Shown here: piece by piece, positions 27,848 to 39,524 of the stretch
Layout of the letters: every line of letters begins with the position of its first letter
Numbering within the stretch: position 1 is the stretch's first letter
Origin: Arsenicicoccus dermatophilus
GTDB lineage: Bacteria; Actinomycetota; Actinomycetes; Actinomycetales; Dermatophilaceae
Length of the DNA stretch: 64,000 bases
Reading direction: 5' to 3'
Assembly (NCBI RefSeq): GCF_022568795.1
Contig: NZ_JAKZHU010000001.1
Coordinates: 2,790,001 to 2,854,000 of the forward strand
Translations under genes and position numbers: made by a program
Notes under the pieces: generated by a model
Databases searched by the model: none
Seen by the model: only the letters and a program-made list of their open reading frames with translations
What the model was told of the DNA's origin: nothing

Positions 27848-28039
27848 CCGGTGCGACGCACAGGCGACCGGGTCAGGTGCAGATGCAGCAGAGCCTGAGG
27901 ATCCGTGCCGGCGCCCCCACGTCCGACTCGGATCCCGAGGCTCTTGGTCCTCATGCCCCGGGTCGACGCCGCCCGGGGACACGAGCGCGGCGGTCCCGGC
28001 CCCCGACGGGCCAGTCCGCCACGTGTCGTGTCCCGCGCG

Positions 28040-28639
28040 TCAGCGGCAGGGCTTGGCGACCTCGAGGACGTGGTCGCGCGCCGCCTTGCTCTCGGCGAGA
28101 CCGGCCTTGACGATGCCCGGGACGGCGGCCGGCTTGTTGGCCCCCTGGACCTTGCTGGCGACGGTGTCGAAGGACTCCAGGGCCGTGCGCCAGTCCTGGG
28201 CCAGCTCGGCCGGGGGACGCACCGGGCCGAGGCGCTGCAGACGGTCCACGACGGCCTCGGTGGTCACCTTGATGTCAGCGCCGGTGGGCAGGTCGCCCAT
28301 GTCCTTCGGGCTCCACTGCGCGACCTTGAGGTCGCCGCAGAACTCCTGCATGGTCGCACCCTTGGCGCCCGAGGCCCCCGGGACGCCCGCGTCCTGCTTG
28401 GTCAGCGTGGAGGGAGCCATGTTGCTGGGGTGCGGCTCGCCGACGGCGACGCCGTTGCTCGTCGTGGCGGACCCGGCCGCGGGGGTGGTCGCCTCGGCGG
28501 CGGACCCCTGGGCGGGGGCGGCCGCGGCGGTCGTGGCGACGGTGGTCTGGGAGGCGGCCGAGTCGCCACCGCCGCACGCGGACAGGGAGACCGCAGCGGT
28601 GACGAGGACGCCGGCGAGGGCGAGAGAGCGGATGGTCAT
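28040..28639 (-). CDS. Hypothetical lipoprotein
   Basis: A 199-residue exported lipoprotein. The signal peptide starts MTIRSLALAGVLVTAA with lipobox LSAC near residue 21. A Ala/Thr/Ser-rich linker (to about residue 85) precedes a small alpha-helical domain with two Cys (MQEFCGDLKV and the terminal AKPCR) that could pair. I do not recognise the family. Start ATG 28639; the ribosome site is weak. Confidence 0.7.
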   Translation of the reverse strand: MTIRSLALAGVLVTAAVSLSACGGGDSAASQTTVATTAAAAPAQGSAAEATTPAAGSATTSNGVAVGEPHPSNMAPSTLTKQDAGVPGASGAKGATMQEFCGDLKVAQWSPKDMGDLPTGADIKVTTEAVVDRLQRLGPVRPPAELAQDWRTALESFDTVASKVQGANKPAAVPGIVKAGLAESKAARDHVLEVAKPCR

Positions 28640-28796
28640 GAGGCGACGATAGATCCCGCTCCCCGGCCTGCCAAGACCATGGGCCATTCGATTACCGAGA
28701 GCATCGAGATGTTGACGTTATGCCGCGAAAATTGGCTTCCACCAGCGGCATTCATCACCTCAGCGTGACGAGTGTTCACCTGCTCCCAGGTAGCTG

Positions 28797-31670
<2,874 letters not shown>

Positions 31671-31843
31671 GGATGACACCTGCCTCACTTGACGCCCCCG
31701 CGACGGATTCGTCGTCGCCTGCGGCGGGGCGCTCGGTGGTCACCGTAGCGGAGGGAGCACGGTGCGCGCACAGAGACCCGGCGGCGCGCCCGCACGGCAC
31801 ATCCCTGGCAGCGCACCCCCGCCGCCGGGCCGACCCCGCAGAC

Positions 31844-33445
31844 CTACCCCCGGCAGGTCTGCGTCAGGAGGCCGTCGGTCACCAGGGCCTCCAGCGGCGC
31901 CAGCACCTCCGCGACGACCTCGTCGGGGTCCCGCTCCAGCAGCGCGGCGATCGCCACCAGCGCCTGGTGCGGCGTGAGGCTGCCGTCGGCGACCGAGAGG
32001 TATGCCGCGAGCGCCGTCCCCGCCGTCACGGTGCGCCCGAGCCCGCCGCCCTGTCGCACCCGGATGATCGCCGGGTCCTCGGCCCCCGGCCGCCCGAAGC
32101 GCTCCTCGGTGACGTCGTCCGCCAGCCGCCAGGCAGTGTCCAGCAGCGCGGCCCGCCGGTCCGGCTGCTCGGCGAGCCAGGTGCGCACCCGCAGACCCGC
32201 GTCGATCGTCGGGCCCATCGGCGACCCGACAGGCCCGGTCACCTCGACCAGGTCCATCCAGGGGGCGCGCGCCGACGCCGGCCGCTGCAGGGTGACCACG
32301 CCGAAGCCGATCCCGGTGACCCCGCGCGACGCGAGGTCGTCGAGCCAGGCGGCATACAGCCGCTCGAAGTCCGGCCCGGAGGAGGTGCCGCCGTCGCGGA
32401 CCCACAGCTCGGCGTACTCCGCCGGGTCCTGGACCTCCCGCTGCACCACCCAGGCGTCCAGGCCGGTGCCCTCGAGCCACCCCTGCCAGCGGTCGCGCCA
32501 GGTGCGGTCGGCGGTGATCTCCCAGTTGGCGAGGAAGTGGGCGATCCCACCCGGCTCCAGGTGCTCGCCGACGCCGCGGACCAGGCGCCGGACGAGGTCG
32601 TCGCCGCGAGCGCCCCCGTCGCGGTACTCGTAGGTCGGGACGCCGGCGCCGCGCGGCGTGATCACGAACGGCGGGTTGCTCACCACCAGGTCGAAGCGCT
32701 CCCCCGCCACCGGCTCGAGCAGGTCGCCCCGGCGCAGGTCCCAGGTCTGCCCGGCGAGGGCGGCGTTGAGGCGGGCGACGTCCAGCGCCCGGGCGGACAG
32801 GTCGGTCGCGACGATCGTGTCGGCGTGATCGGCCAGGTGCAGGGCCTGTATGCCGCAGCCGGTGCCGAGGTCGAGCGCCCGGCGCACCGGGCGACGGGGC
32901 GTCCACGAGGCGAGGGTCGCCGAGGCCCCTCCGATGCCGAGGACGTGGTCGGTGGGCAGCGCGTGGCCGAGGGCGAGCTCGCCCAGGTCGGAGGCCACCC
33001 ACCAGGTGTGCGACTCGTCGCCGTAGGGCCGCAGGTCCAGCCGCGCCCGGACCAGCTCGTCTGCCCGCTCGACCGGCTGGGGGGACTCGGCCGACGCGTC
33101 CAGCTCGTTCGGCTCGGTCGACGTGGCGGGCTCGACCGGTTCGACGAGGCCGAGCGCGACCAGCCCGGCCGTCCCCGTGCGGGGCAGGGCCTCGTCGAGA
33201 GCCGCCGCCCGCACCGGCACCCCGAGGGTGAAGGCCCGCACCACCAGCTCCACGGGGCGCACCTGGCCGGGCCGGTCGGCGTCCTCGGTGACCCGGCGAG
33301 CGGGCAGGGACTGCTCCCGGTGCAGGGCTGCCGACGCGACCGGCCCGAGAGCAGCGGTGACCGCGTCCACCGTGTAGCCCACCTCCCCCAGGTCTGCCCG
33401 CAGGGCGGCGACGAGGGCGGGGTCCGGGACGGGAAGGTCGGTCAT
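31844..33445 (-). CDS. SAM-dependent methyltransferase, N5-glutamine/rRNA type
   Basis: A 533-residue protein. The N-terminal half (to about 170) is an actinobacterial extension. The central methyltransferase fold has motif I DLGTGCGIQALHLA and motif IV SNPPFVI, the NPPF signature of enzymes that methylate planar nitrogens of Gln side chains or rRNA/DNA bases. The C-terminal part (about 370-533) is unassigned. Found beside topA in many actinobacteria. Target unknown. Start ATG 33445; ribosome site weak. Confidence 0.87.
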   Translation of the reverse strand: MTDLPVPDPALVAALRADLGEVGYTVDAVTAALGPVASAALHREQSLPARRVTEDADRPGQVRPVELVVRAFTLGVPVRAAALDEALPRTGTAGLVALGLVEPVEPATSTEPNELDASAESPQPVERADELVRARLDLRPYGDESHTWWVASDLGELALGHALPTDHVLGIGGASATLASWTPRRPVRRALDLGTGCGIQALHLADHADTIVATDLSARALDVARLNAALAGQTWDLRRGDLLEPVAGERFDLVVSNPPFVITPRGAGVPTYEYRDGGARGDDLVRRLVRGVGEHLEPGGIAHFLANWEITADRTWRDRWQGWLEGTGLDAWVVQREVQDPAEYAELWVRDGGTSSGPDFERLYAAWLDDLASRGVTGIGFGVVTLQRPASARAPWMDLVEVTGPVGSPMGPTIDAGLRVRTWLAEQPDRRAALLDTAWRLADDVTEERFGRPGAEDPAIIRVRQGGGLGRTVTAGTALAAYLSVADGSLTPHQALVAIAALLERDPDEVVAEVLAPLEALVTDGLLTQTCRG

Positions 33446-33509
33446 GCGCCCAGGGTAGGGCGACGACGGGCGCGGACCGGGTCGGTCAGGGGGCGCGGCG
33501 ACGAGCCGG

Positions 33510-33911
33510 TCAGGAGGCGCGGCGGCGGGCAGCGCGGGGCTCGCCGTGCGCGACGCGGCGGGCCCGCAGCTCGGCCACGCCCTGGGCGTCCGCGACGGTC
33601 GACACGATCGCGAGGATCGCGTCGGTGCGGGTGACCGTGAAGGGGCGGACGATCCGCTCGGCCCGCGCCGCCACCACCAGGTCACCGCCGCGCGCACGCA
33701 GCGCCCGCAGTCGCGACACCAGCACGTCGATCACGGCCGCGTCCACCAGGTCCAGGTCGGTCAGGTCCAGGACGAGGCGGCAGGCGCCCGCCGCGGCCAG
33801 GGCGTCCAGGGCGCGGGCCAGGCGCGGGGCCTCGACGATGTCGAGCTCGCCTGTCGCCCGCAGGACGACCTGGCCGTCGCGGATGGCGGTCGGGGTCAGC
33901 TGGGCAGTCAT
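33510..33911 (-). CDS. STAS-domain protein (anti-sigma-factor-antagonist-like) without the phosphorylatable residue
   Basis: A 133-residue STAS fold: VVLRATGELDIVEAPRLARA, then LVLDLTDLDLVDAAVIDVLV. In SpoIIAA/RsbV-type regulators the loop normally reads D-S/T-S/A-G, with the Ser or Thr as phosphosite. Here it is D-A-A-V, so kinase control by phosphorylation seems lost. It could be constitutively active or a structural STAS. Start ATG 33911 after GGGAGGA. Divergent from the helicase gene. Confidence 0.82.
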   Translation of the reverse strand: MTAQLTPTAIRDGQVVLRATGELDIVEAPRLARALDALAAAGACRLVLDLTDLDLVDAAVIDVLVSRLRALRARGGDLVVAARAERIVRPFTVTRTDAILAIVSTVADAQGVAELRARRVAHGEPRAARRRAS

Positions 33912-34100
33912 CGGTCCTCCCGGCTCGGGTGATACCCGAGGTGCACTCCCTCGTCACGAGGGGCTCGGAACCGGCCGTGGCTTGACCGCTCGCCACGCGG
34001 CGTGGCGCTTCGTTGTCTCGTTCCATACCCGGGGAGCGATGGCGCATACGCGGGCGGTGACACATTCAGGTCACGGACTCCGCCGCGTACCGTGGAGCCG

Positions 34101-36503
34101 ATGCCCGCCACCCCTGACCCCGCCACCGGGCGACCCTTCGAGCCCGGCCGCGCCCTCGCCGAGCTCACCCGCGGGTCGCGGCTGGAGCGGCTGCGCCACG
34201 TCGAGACGCTCCCCGATCGGGCGGCCCGGACCGCGCCGTGGCCGACCTGGGTGCACCCGAGGCTGCGGGCGGCGTGGGAGGGCGCCGGCGTGACCGAGCC
34301 GTGGACGCACCAGGTGAGCGCCGCGGAGCTCGCGTGGGCGGGACGTCATACGGTGCTGGCGACGGGCACGGCCTCCGGCAAGTCCTACGGCTATCTGATG
34401 CCCGCCCTCACGGCGGTGCTCGACGGGCTGGGGGCGCGGTCGGGGCGCGGCGCGACGGTGCTCTACCTGTCCCCCACCAAGGCCCTGGCCGCCGACCAGC
34501 TCGCCCGCCTCTCGGCCCTGCAGCTGCCCGGTCTGCGCGCGACGACGTACGACGGCGACACCCCGGCCGACGAGCGCCGCTGGATCCGTCAGCACGCGCA
34601 CTACGTGCTGACCAACCCGGACCTGGTGCACCACTCCTTGCTCCCGCAGCACGAGCGATGGGCGTCCTTCCTGCGGTCGCTGCGCTACGTGGTGGTCGAC
34701 GAGTGCCACGTCTACCGGGGCGTCTTCGGCGCCCACCTGGCTGCCCTGCTGCGGCGGCTACGACGGGTGTGTGCGCGGTATTGCGCGACCCCGACCTTCG
34801 TCCTCGCCTCCGCCACGGTCGCCGAGCCGGCCGCCCACGCGCAGCGGCTCACCGGCCTGCCCTGCGAGGCGGTGACCGACGACGGGTCGCCGCGGGCGGC
34901 GATGTCGTTCGCGCTGTGGGAGCCGCCGCTGCTCGACGAGCACGGGGACGTGGTCTCGCCCGAGGACCTGGCCGACGGCTCGATCGCGGCGAGCCGTCGG
35001 TCGACGCTCACCGAGGGCGCCGACCTGCTCGCCCGTCTGGTCGACGAGGGGGTGCAGACCGTCGCCTTCGCCCGGTCCCGCAAGGGGGTCGAGGTGCTCG
35101 CCGAGACCGCACGCGGGATACGGCACGGCGACGGCGGGCGGGTGGCGGCCTATCGCGGCGGCTACCTGCCCGAGGAGCGCCGCGACCTGGAGCGGGCCCT
35201 GCGCAGCCGGTCGGTGGTGGGACTCGCGGCCACCAACGCGCTCGAGCTCGGCATCGACGTGTCGGGTCTGGACGCCGTGCTGCTGTGCGGGTGGCCGGGC
35301 ACCTTCGCCTCGCTGTGGCAGCAGGCCGGACGGGCGGGCCGGTCCGGGCGCGAGGCGCTGGCGGTGCTCGTGGCGGACGACGACCCGCTCGACACCTACC
35401 TGGTCACCCACCCGGAGGCGATCTTCTCCCGGCCGGTCGAGGCCACCGTCGTGGACCCGGACAACCCCTACGTCCTCGCCCCGCACCTGGCTGCGGCCGC
35501 GGCGGAGCTGCCGCTGACCCAGGCCGACGAGGCGGTCTTCGGTCCCTCGACGGGTCCCCTGCTGCAGACGCTCACCCAGCGGGGGATCCTGCGCCGTCGG
35601 CCGAACGGCGGGTGGTACTGGGCGCGCTCGGACCGGGCCCACGACCACGTCTCGTTGCGGGGCTCCGGGGAGGCCGTGGTCCGCATCGTCGAGCGGCGCA
35701 CCGGAGCCGTGCTGGGCACGGTCGACCACACCGCGGCCCAGCGCCAGGTCCACGCCGGGGCGGTCTACGTCCACCAGGGACGGTCGTACGTCGTCACCGA
35801 GCTGGACCTGGACGACGCCTGCGCCCTGGTGGTCGCCGGGGACCCGGGGTGGACCACCACGGCCCGCACCGAGTCGGCCTTCGACCTGCTGGCCGAGGAG
35901 CGCCACGAGCAGCTGGGGGCCGACCTGCGGCTGGCCTTCGGCAGCGTCGCGGTGCGGTCCCGGGTGACGTCCTTCCTGCGCCGGCTGCCGTCCGGAGAGG
36001 TGCTGGGCGAGCACCCGCTGGAGCTGCCCGAGTCCCGGCTGCACACCCGTGGGGTCTGGTGGACCATGACCGAGGACTGGCTCGACCGGCACGGGATCGA
36101 CGCGACGGTGGTGCCTGGGGCCACCCACGCGGCCGAGCACGCCGCCATCGGCATGCTCCCGCTGGTGGCCACCGCCGACCGCTGGGACGTCGGCGGCGTC
36201 TCCACCCCGCTGCACCCGGACACCGGCCTGCCCACGATCCTGGTGTATGACGGCCACCAGGGCGGAGCGGGCTTCGCCGAGCGCGGCTACGAGCGGGCGA
36301 CCACCTGGCTGCGGTCGACCGCGGACGCCATCCGGGCCTGCGGGTGCCAGGCGGGATGCCCGTCCTGCGTGCAGTCGCCGAAGTGCGGCAACGGCAACGA
36401 GCCGCTGGACAAGGCCGGGGCGCTGCGACTCCTCGACGGGCTCGTGCACGAGATGATCACGGGTTCGCCCGATGTGGCCCCTCCGCCCTTTCGGCTCCCG
36501 TAA
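34101..36503 (+). CDS. DEAD/DEAH-box helicase with DUF1998 zinc module (MrfA/YprA-like)
   Basis: An 800-residue helicase. Walker A-like ATGTASGKSYGYL, motif Ia LSPTKALAADQ, the DExH box VVDECHVY, motif III LASATV, motif VI QQAGRAGRSG. The C-terminal region carries the four-Cys cluster CGCQAGCPSCVQSPKCG of DUF1998. This layout is that of MrfA, a 3'-5' helicase in excision repair of mitomycin-type damage in Bacillus; the same role here is inference. The actinobacterial gene normally lies near the Tad locus, as here. Start ATG 34101 with GGAG just upstream; the frame is open to 34002. Confidence 0.92.
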   Translation: MPATPDPATGRPFEPGRALAELTRGSRLERLRHVETLPDRAARTAPWPTWVHPRLRAAWEGAGVTEPWTHQVSAAELAWAGRHTVLATGTASGKSYGYLMPALTAVLDGLGARSGRGATVLYLSPTKALAADQLARLSALQLPGLRATTYDGDTPADERRWIRQHAHYVLTNPDLVHHSLLPQHERWASFLRSLRYVVVDECHVYRGVFGAHLAALLRRLRRVCARYCATPTFVLASATVAEPAAHAQRLTGLPCEAVTDDGSPRAAMSFALWEPPLLDEHGDVVSPEDLADGSIAASRRSTLTEGADLLARLVDEGVQTVAFARSRKGVEVLAETARGIRHGDGGRVAAYRGGYLPEERRDLERALRSRSVVGLAATNALELGIDVSGLDAVLLCGWPGTFASLWQQAGRAGRSGREALAVLVADDDPLDTYLVTHPEAIFSRPVEATVVDPDNPYVLAPHLAAAAAELPLTQADEAVFGPSTGPLLQTLTQRGILRRRPNGGWYWARSDRAHDHVSLRGSGEAVVRIVERRTGAVLGTVDHTAAQRQVHAGAVYVHQGRSYVVTELDLDDACALVVAGDPGWTTTARTESAFDLLAEERHEQLGADLRLAFGSVAVRSRVTSFLRRLPSGEVLGEHPLELPESRLHTRGVWWTMTEDWLDRHGIDATVVPGATHAAEHAAIGMLPLVATADRWDVGGVSTPLHPDTGLPTILVYDGHQGGAGFAERGYERATTWLRSTADAIRACGCQAGCPSCVQSPKCGNGNEPLDKAGALRLLDGLVHEMITGSPDVAPPPFRLP

Positions 36504-36588
36504 CCTGCTGCCCGAGTCGTCCCGGTTGTCACCCGTTCCGGGGCATCCTTATCCGCAGCGTCACCTTCCTCACCTCAGGAGCCCCCCT

Positions 36589-36933
36589 ATGGTCGTTCTC
36601 GGCCTCCTCCTCGTCCTCGCCGCACTCCTCGCCGGCGTCCTCGCGGTCTACGGTCTGCCGTCGGCCGACGTCAACCAGATCAGCTGGAACTTCCTCGGCA
36701 ACACCCTGTCGATCTCCCCCACCGCCGTCTTCTTCCTCGGTGTCGCATCCACGCTGGCCCTCGCCCTGGGCCTGTGGCTGATGTCGCTCGGCGCCCGCCA
36801 CTCCGCCCGCAAACGTCGCGAGCTCAAGGAGCTGCGCCGCGAGCAGAAGGAGAAGGACCGCCTCGACCGTGAGCGCTCCACGGCCGACCTCCCGCGCGAC
36901 GGCGCCACCGGCGTCGAGGAGAACCACCGCTGA
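36589..36933 (+). CDS. Small two-helix membrane protein with charged tail
   Basis: A 114-residue protein: helix one at residues 1-20 (VVLGLLLVLAALLAGVLAVY), helix two near 47-68, then a strongly charged Arg/Lys/Glu coiled-coil-like tail (RELKELRREQKEKDRLDRE). Start ATG 36589 has AGGAG 8 bases upstream. Unknown function; small helix-rich proteins of this kind are common in actinobacteria. Ends before the hairpin at 36973. Confidence 0.75.
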   Translation: MVVLGLLLVLAALLAGVLAVYGLPSADVNQISWNFLGNTLSISPTAVFFLGVASTLALALGLWLMSLGARHSARKRRELKELRREQKEKDRLDRERSTADLPRDGATGVEENHR

Positions 36934-36972
36934 ACCGACGGTCGAGGGCAGGGCGCACCTGCTCCGACATCC

Positions 36973-37018
36973 CCGAGGGGGACCACCCGCGACCGAGGTC
37001 GCCGGCGGTCCCCCTCGG
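36973..37018. terminator. Bidirectional hairpin terminator
   Basis: CCGAGGGGGACC (36973-36984) pairs with GGTCCCCCTCGG (37007-37018). It lies between the small membrane protein gene and the convergent TadE-like gene, which supports the TadE-like gene ending near 37109 rather than running on. Confidence 0.75.
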
Positions 37019-37108
37019 CGTTCACCGCCCAGCCGGCCCGTCGGGCGCACCCGGGGTCCGGGCGGCCGGTGGACCTGGGAGACCCCCGGCTCGTCGCTCC
37101 GCGAAGGC

Positions 37109-37506
37109 TCAGCCAGCGGGCGCCGATCTCCTGGAGGTGCGGGGTCCCGCGCGGGCCTGCGCCCTGGCCGGGGAAGACCACGGGGACCCGCGACGGACAT
37201 CTCGACCGTGACGTCCGGGCCGACCGCGCGGCACCCCGCGAGCTGGGCGTCCGCGCGGGCCCCCACGGCCCGCGCGACCATGCAGGGATCGCCGCCACGA
37301 GCGGCCGCCGTCGCGCCTGCCACGGCGGCGAGGTCTGCTGCACCCCGCGCCCGGTGCGCGGCCAGCACCGCCGGGACGAGGGTCAGGGCGGCCACCACCA
37401 GCACGAGCAGCACCGCGCACGTCGCGAGGCCGAGCACCGACCCCGAGCCTCGCTCGTCGGCGCCTGGTCCGGCACGCCCGCGCAGGGCCGGCCGCAGCTC
37501 AGGCAT
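37109..37506 (-). CDS. TadE-like secretion/pilus-associated protein (Rv3654c family); apparent frameshift
   Basis: From about 37506 the protein has GSGSVLGLATCAVLLVLVVA, a single membrane helix preceded by a Gly-rich prepilin-like site, then HRARGAADLAAVAGATAAAR, two Cys and VTVEMSV. The family normally ends soon after in ARAGP. That ending exists in another frame (ARAQARAGPRTSRRSAPAG then stop at 37109). The frames join if one base is added to the G4 run at 37170-37173. Without it the first frame runs to 36529, wholly antisense to the gene at 36589, which is unlikely. Overlaps the TadE gene by 8 bases. Confidence 0.72.
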
Positions 37507-37831
37507 GCCCGCCGCCCTCGACCGGGACGGCCGCCTCGGCGTGCGCCCCGACCGCCTCGGCCAGCCACCGGACCGGACCGTCCCGGGGCGCCGTCACCTG
37601 CACGACCGCCCACTCGCCCGTCGTGACCGTGACGGTGCTGCCCCGCGGGGCGCGGCCTGCGGCGAGCGCCCGCACCTGGTCCACCGGATTACCCCGGGCG
37701 GCCGCGCGTGCGGCGACGTGGGCGGCATCCACGCAGCGCACCTGGTCGATCCCCAGGGCCACCGCCTGCAGGCCGGTCGCAAGGGTCAGGACCACGGCGC
37801 CGGTCCCGAGGGCCAGCTCGGCCGTGACCAC
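37499..37831 (-). CDS. TadE-family minor pilin-like protein
   Basis: A 110-residue protein starting at GTG 37831 with GAGG 8 bases upstream. One N-terminal hydrophobic helix (VTAELALGTGAVVLTLATGL) with the Glu typical of prepilin-like proteins, followed by a short extracellular part (VTVTTGEWAVVQVTAPRD). Matches the TadE-like proteins (Rv3655c type) that form minor pilus components. Follows the DUF4244 gene by four bases. Confidence 0.83.
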   Translation of the reverse strand: MVTAELALGTGAVVLTLATGLQAVALGIDQVRCVDAAHVAARAAARGNPVDQVRALAAGRAPRGSTVTVTTGEWAVVQVTAPRDGPVRWLAEAVGAHAEAAVPVEGGGHA

Positions 37832-37835
37832 CGGC

Positions 37836-38069
37836 TCAGCCTCGGGTCGCCAGCGCCGCGGTGATGATACCCGTCAGCGCGGACCGCACGGCGTCCGAGC
37901 GGACGATGGCGATCAGGGTCGCCGCGAAGGCGACGGCTGCGATCGTTCCCACGGCATACTCCGCGGTGGTCATCCCGGCCTCGGCCCCACGTCGGGCCCG
38001 GGACACGACCTCGCTCCACCACCGGTGGCACCGTCCGTGCAGCCCGGACGCCCTCATGACCTGACCCAT
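37836..38069 (-). CDS. Flp-pilin-like DUF4244 protein
   Basis: A 77-residue protein. Start ATG 38069 follows a strong GAGGAGCAGGAG; an upstream ATG/GTG would be in frame. After a basic leader comes GMTTAEYAVGTIAAVAFAAT, with the Gly-cleavage site and Glu+5 of class IVb (Flp) prepilins. It is probably the main pilin of the Tad pilus. Its usual upstream neighbour tadC is missing here; tadC lies at 42937. Confidence 0.85.
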   Translation of the reverse strand: MGQVMRASGLHGRCHRWWSEVVSRARRGAEAGMTTAEYAVGTIAAVAFAATLIAIVRSDAVRSALTGIITAALATRG

Positions 38070-38194
38070 CTCCTGCTCCTCACCTCGGGGGTTGACGAGC
38101 ACCATCGTGGACAGGGGCAGGGGTCACGCACCGGGCCGCGCCGCGCCCTGTGGAGGGGCGTGCAGGGACCGCGAAGAGCTGTGGACAGCGACGC

Positions 38195-38494
38195 TCAGGG
38201 ACGGGTTCCGCAGGCTTCGTCCGCGACGTAGCGCCCCTCGTGCTCGGCCGCGAGGGCCTCGAAGCGGGTGCGCAGCCCGGCGGCCGCGCCGCCCTCGTCC
38301 ACCGGCAGCCGGTCGTCGGTGATGCGCACGCCCCAGGACTGGGCATCGCGGACCACGGCGACCGAGTCGAAGCCCTCGGCCCGGAGCTGCTCGGCGACGT
38401 GGGAGGCCACCCCCTCGGTGGGGAGCAGGATGAGGTGAGCGGGCTGGGACAGGAAGTCGGTCACAGGGTTCTCCTTGGTCGGCGACTCGCTCAT
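38195..38494 (-). CDS. Small cytoplasmic protein, possibly RraB-like
   Basis: A 99-residue acidic protein. Start ATG 38494 after AAAGGGG. It has an alternating helix-strand pattern (VASHVAEQLRAEGFDSVAVV, SWGVRITD, then LRTRFEALAAEHEGRYVADE), reminiscent of the RraB ribonuclease-regulator fold. The resemblance is weak and I would not name it on that alone. Contains one Cys near the end. Confidence 0.55.
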   Translation of the reverse strand: MSESPTKENPVTDFLSQPAHLILLPTEGVASHVAEQLRAEGFDSVAVVRDAQSWGVRITDDRLPVDEGGAAAGLRTRFEALAAEHEGRYVADEACGTRP

Positions 38495-38757
38495 CGTGCC
38501 CCTTTCGGGGGCATCTGCGCGACCCTCCCTACCAGCAAGTAGCGGATAGTCACGAAGAGCCATGACGAGAGTTGCCCTTCGTCACGGATCGCTGACGTCC
38601 GCTGATCGGGCTTGGGCCCGGCGAGGTATTTGCGCTCGCCATTGGGGTGCCAGGACACCTCCGGAGCCTTCGCGGGACCGGTCGCCCTGATGAGATGGAC
38701 TCAGTCCACACGGAGCGTAATGAGATGGTCCGTTCTCGTCACTACCCAGGAGTTCCC
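38495..38757 (+). promoter_or_regulatory. Leader region of the first secreted protein / GGDEF module
   Basis: No gene. It holds a direct repeat ATGAGATGG at 38690-38698 and 38720-38728 (30 bases apart) and a GGACTCAGTCC palindrome between the copies. The strong ribosome site CCAGGAG precedes ATG 38758. It probably carries the promoters for this module and for the divergent gene at 38494. Confidence 0.4.
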
Positions 38758-39375
38758 ATGCGCAAGGCCCTCGCTGCCGTTGCCACCGCCGTCGCCGCCC
38801 TGGCCGGCGGGATCGCCGCAGCCGCTCCCGCCCAGGCCGCGACGTACCCGCTCCCCACGAGCTGCCCGACCCGCACCACCTCCCCGATGCTGTCCAGGTT
38901 CGGCGACACCAACGAGTACTTCGAGGTCGACAACGGCTCCTTCGCCTCGCCCACCGCCGGCTGGGACGGCTCCTACGGAATCTCCCCCGAGAACGAGCCC
39001 TGGTACGTCAACCCCGCCTCCTCCCAGAACTCGCTGTCGCTCTCCACCGGCGCCTGGGCCAAGAGCCCCGACCTGTGCCTGTCGGCCGGCGAGGAGACCA
39101 CCCGCTTCTTCTACAAGGGCACCGGTCAGAGCGGCTCGGTCCTGTCCGTCAAGGCGATCATCACGTCGGACACCGGCGTCTACACCTACAACTACCGCCT
39201 GGACGCGTCCTTCACCGGCTGGCGTCTCTCGCCCGTCCTGTCGATCCCGAACTACTCCTACGACGGCGTCCAGCTGGTGTCCCTCCAGTTCGGCAACGCG
39301 TCGACCTACCAGACCGCCCGCCCGATCCAGGTCGACGACGTCCTCGTCGACCCGTGGCGCGCCTGGGGGTACTGA
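38758..39375 (+). CDS. Small secreted protein A of a duplicated secreted-protein/GGDEF module
   Basis: A 205-residue protein. The signal peptide is cut near AAPAQAA (residue 27). The mature part looks all-beta: YFEVDNGSFASPTAGWDG, then RFFYKGTGQSGSVLSV, IQVDDVLVDPWR at the end. Two Cys (PTSCPT and PDLCLS) are conserved in the paralogue at 40916 and could form a disulfide. The phrase NGSF...W and the DDV ending recall carbohydrate-binding beta-sandwich domains, but I cannot place the family. Followed after 149 bases by a membrane GGDEF gene. The unit secreted protein + GGDEF occurs twice in tandem. Confidence 0.8.
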   Translation: MRKALAAVATAVAALAGGIAAAAPAQAATYPLPTSCPTRTTSPMLSRFGDTNEYFEVDNGSFASPTAGWDGSYGISPENEPWYVNPASSQNSLSLSTGAWAKSPDLCLSAGEETTRFFYKGTGQSGSVLSVKAIITSDTGVYTYNYRLDASFTGWRLSPVLSIPNYSYDGVQLVSLQFGNASTYQTARPIQVDDVLVDPWRAWGY

Positions 39376-39524
39376 TCGACCGCGGGCTGCTCCGCCCCCG
39401 ACGCCCCGCGGCGCCGGGGGTCCAGCCGTATGCCGGGTCGGCGGACCAGGAGTCCCACGAACCGCAGGCCCGCAGGCCGGACCGGCACTGGCAGGAGTCC
39501 TCCTGGGCCCGACGGGGAGCCGGG

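Noticed and set aside
27905-28768. Open frame on the plus strand between the PLP enzyme and topA
   Set aside because: It is antisense to a lipoprotein with a clear signal peptide and has no domain, start signal or plausible composition.
36529-37506. TadE-like protein of 325 residues running to 36529
   Set aside because: It would overlap a better gene (36589-36933) antisense along its whole length and cross a terminator; the family ending lies in another frame at 37109.
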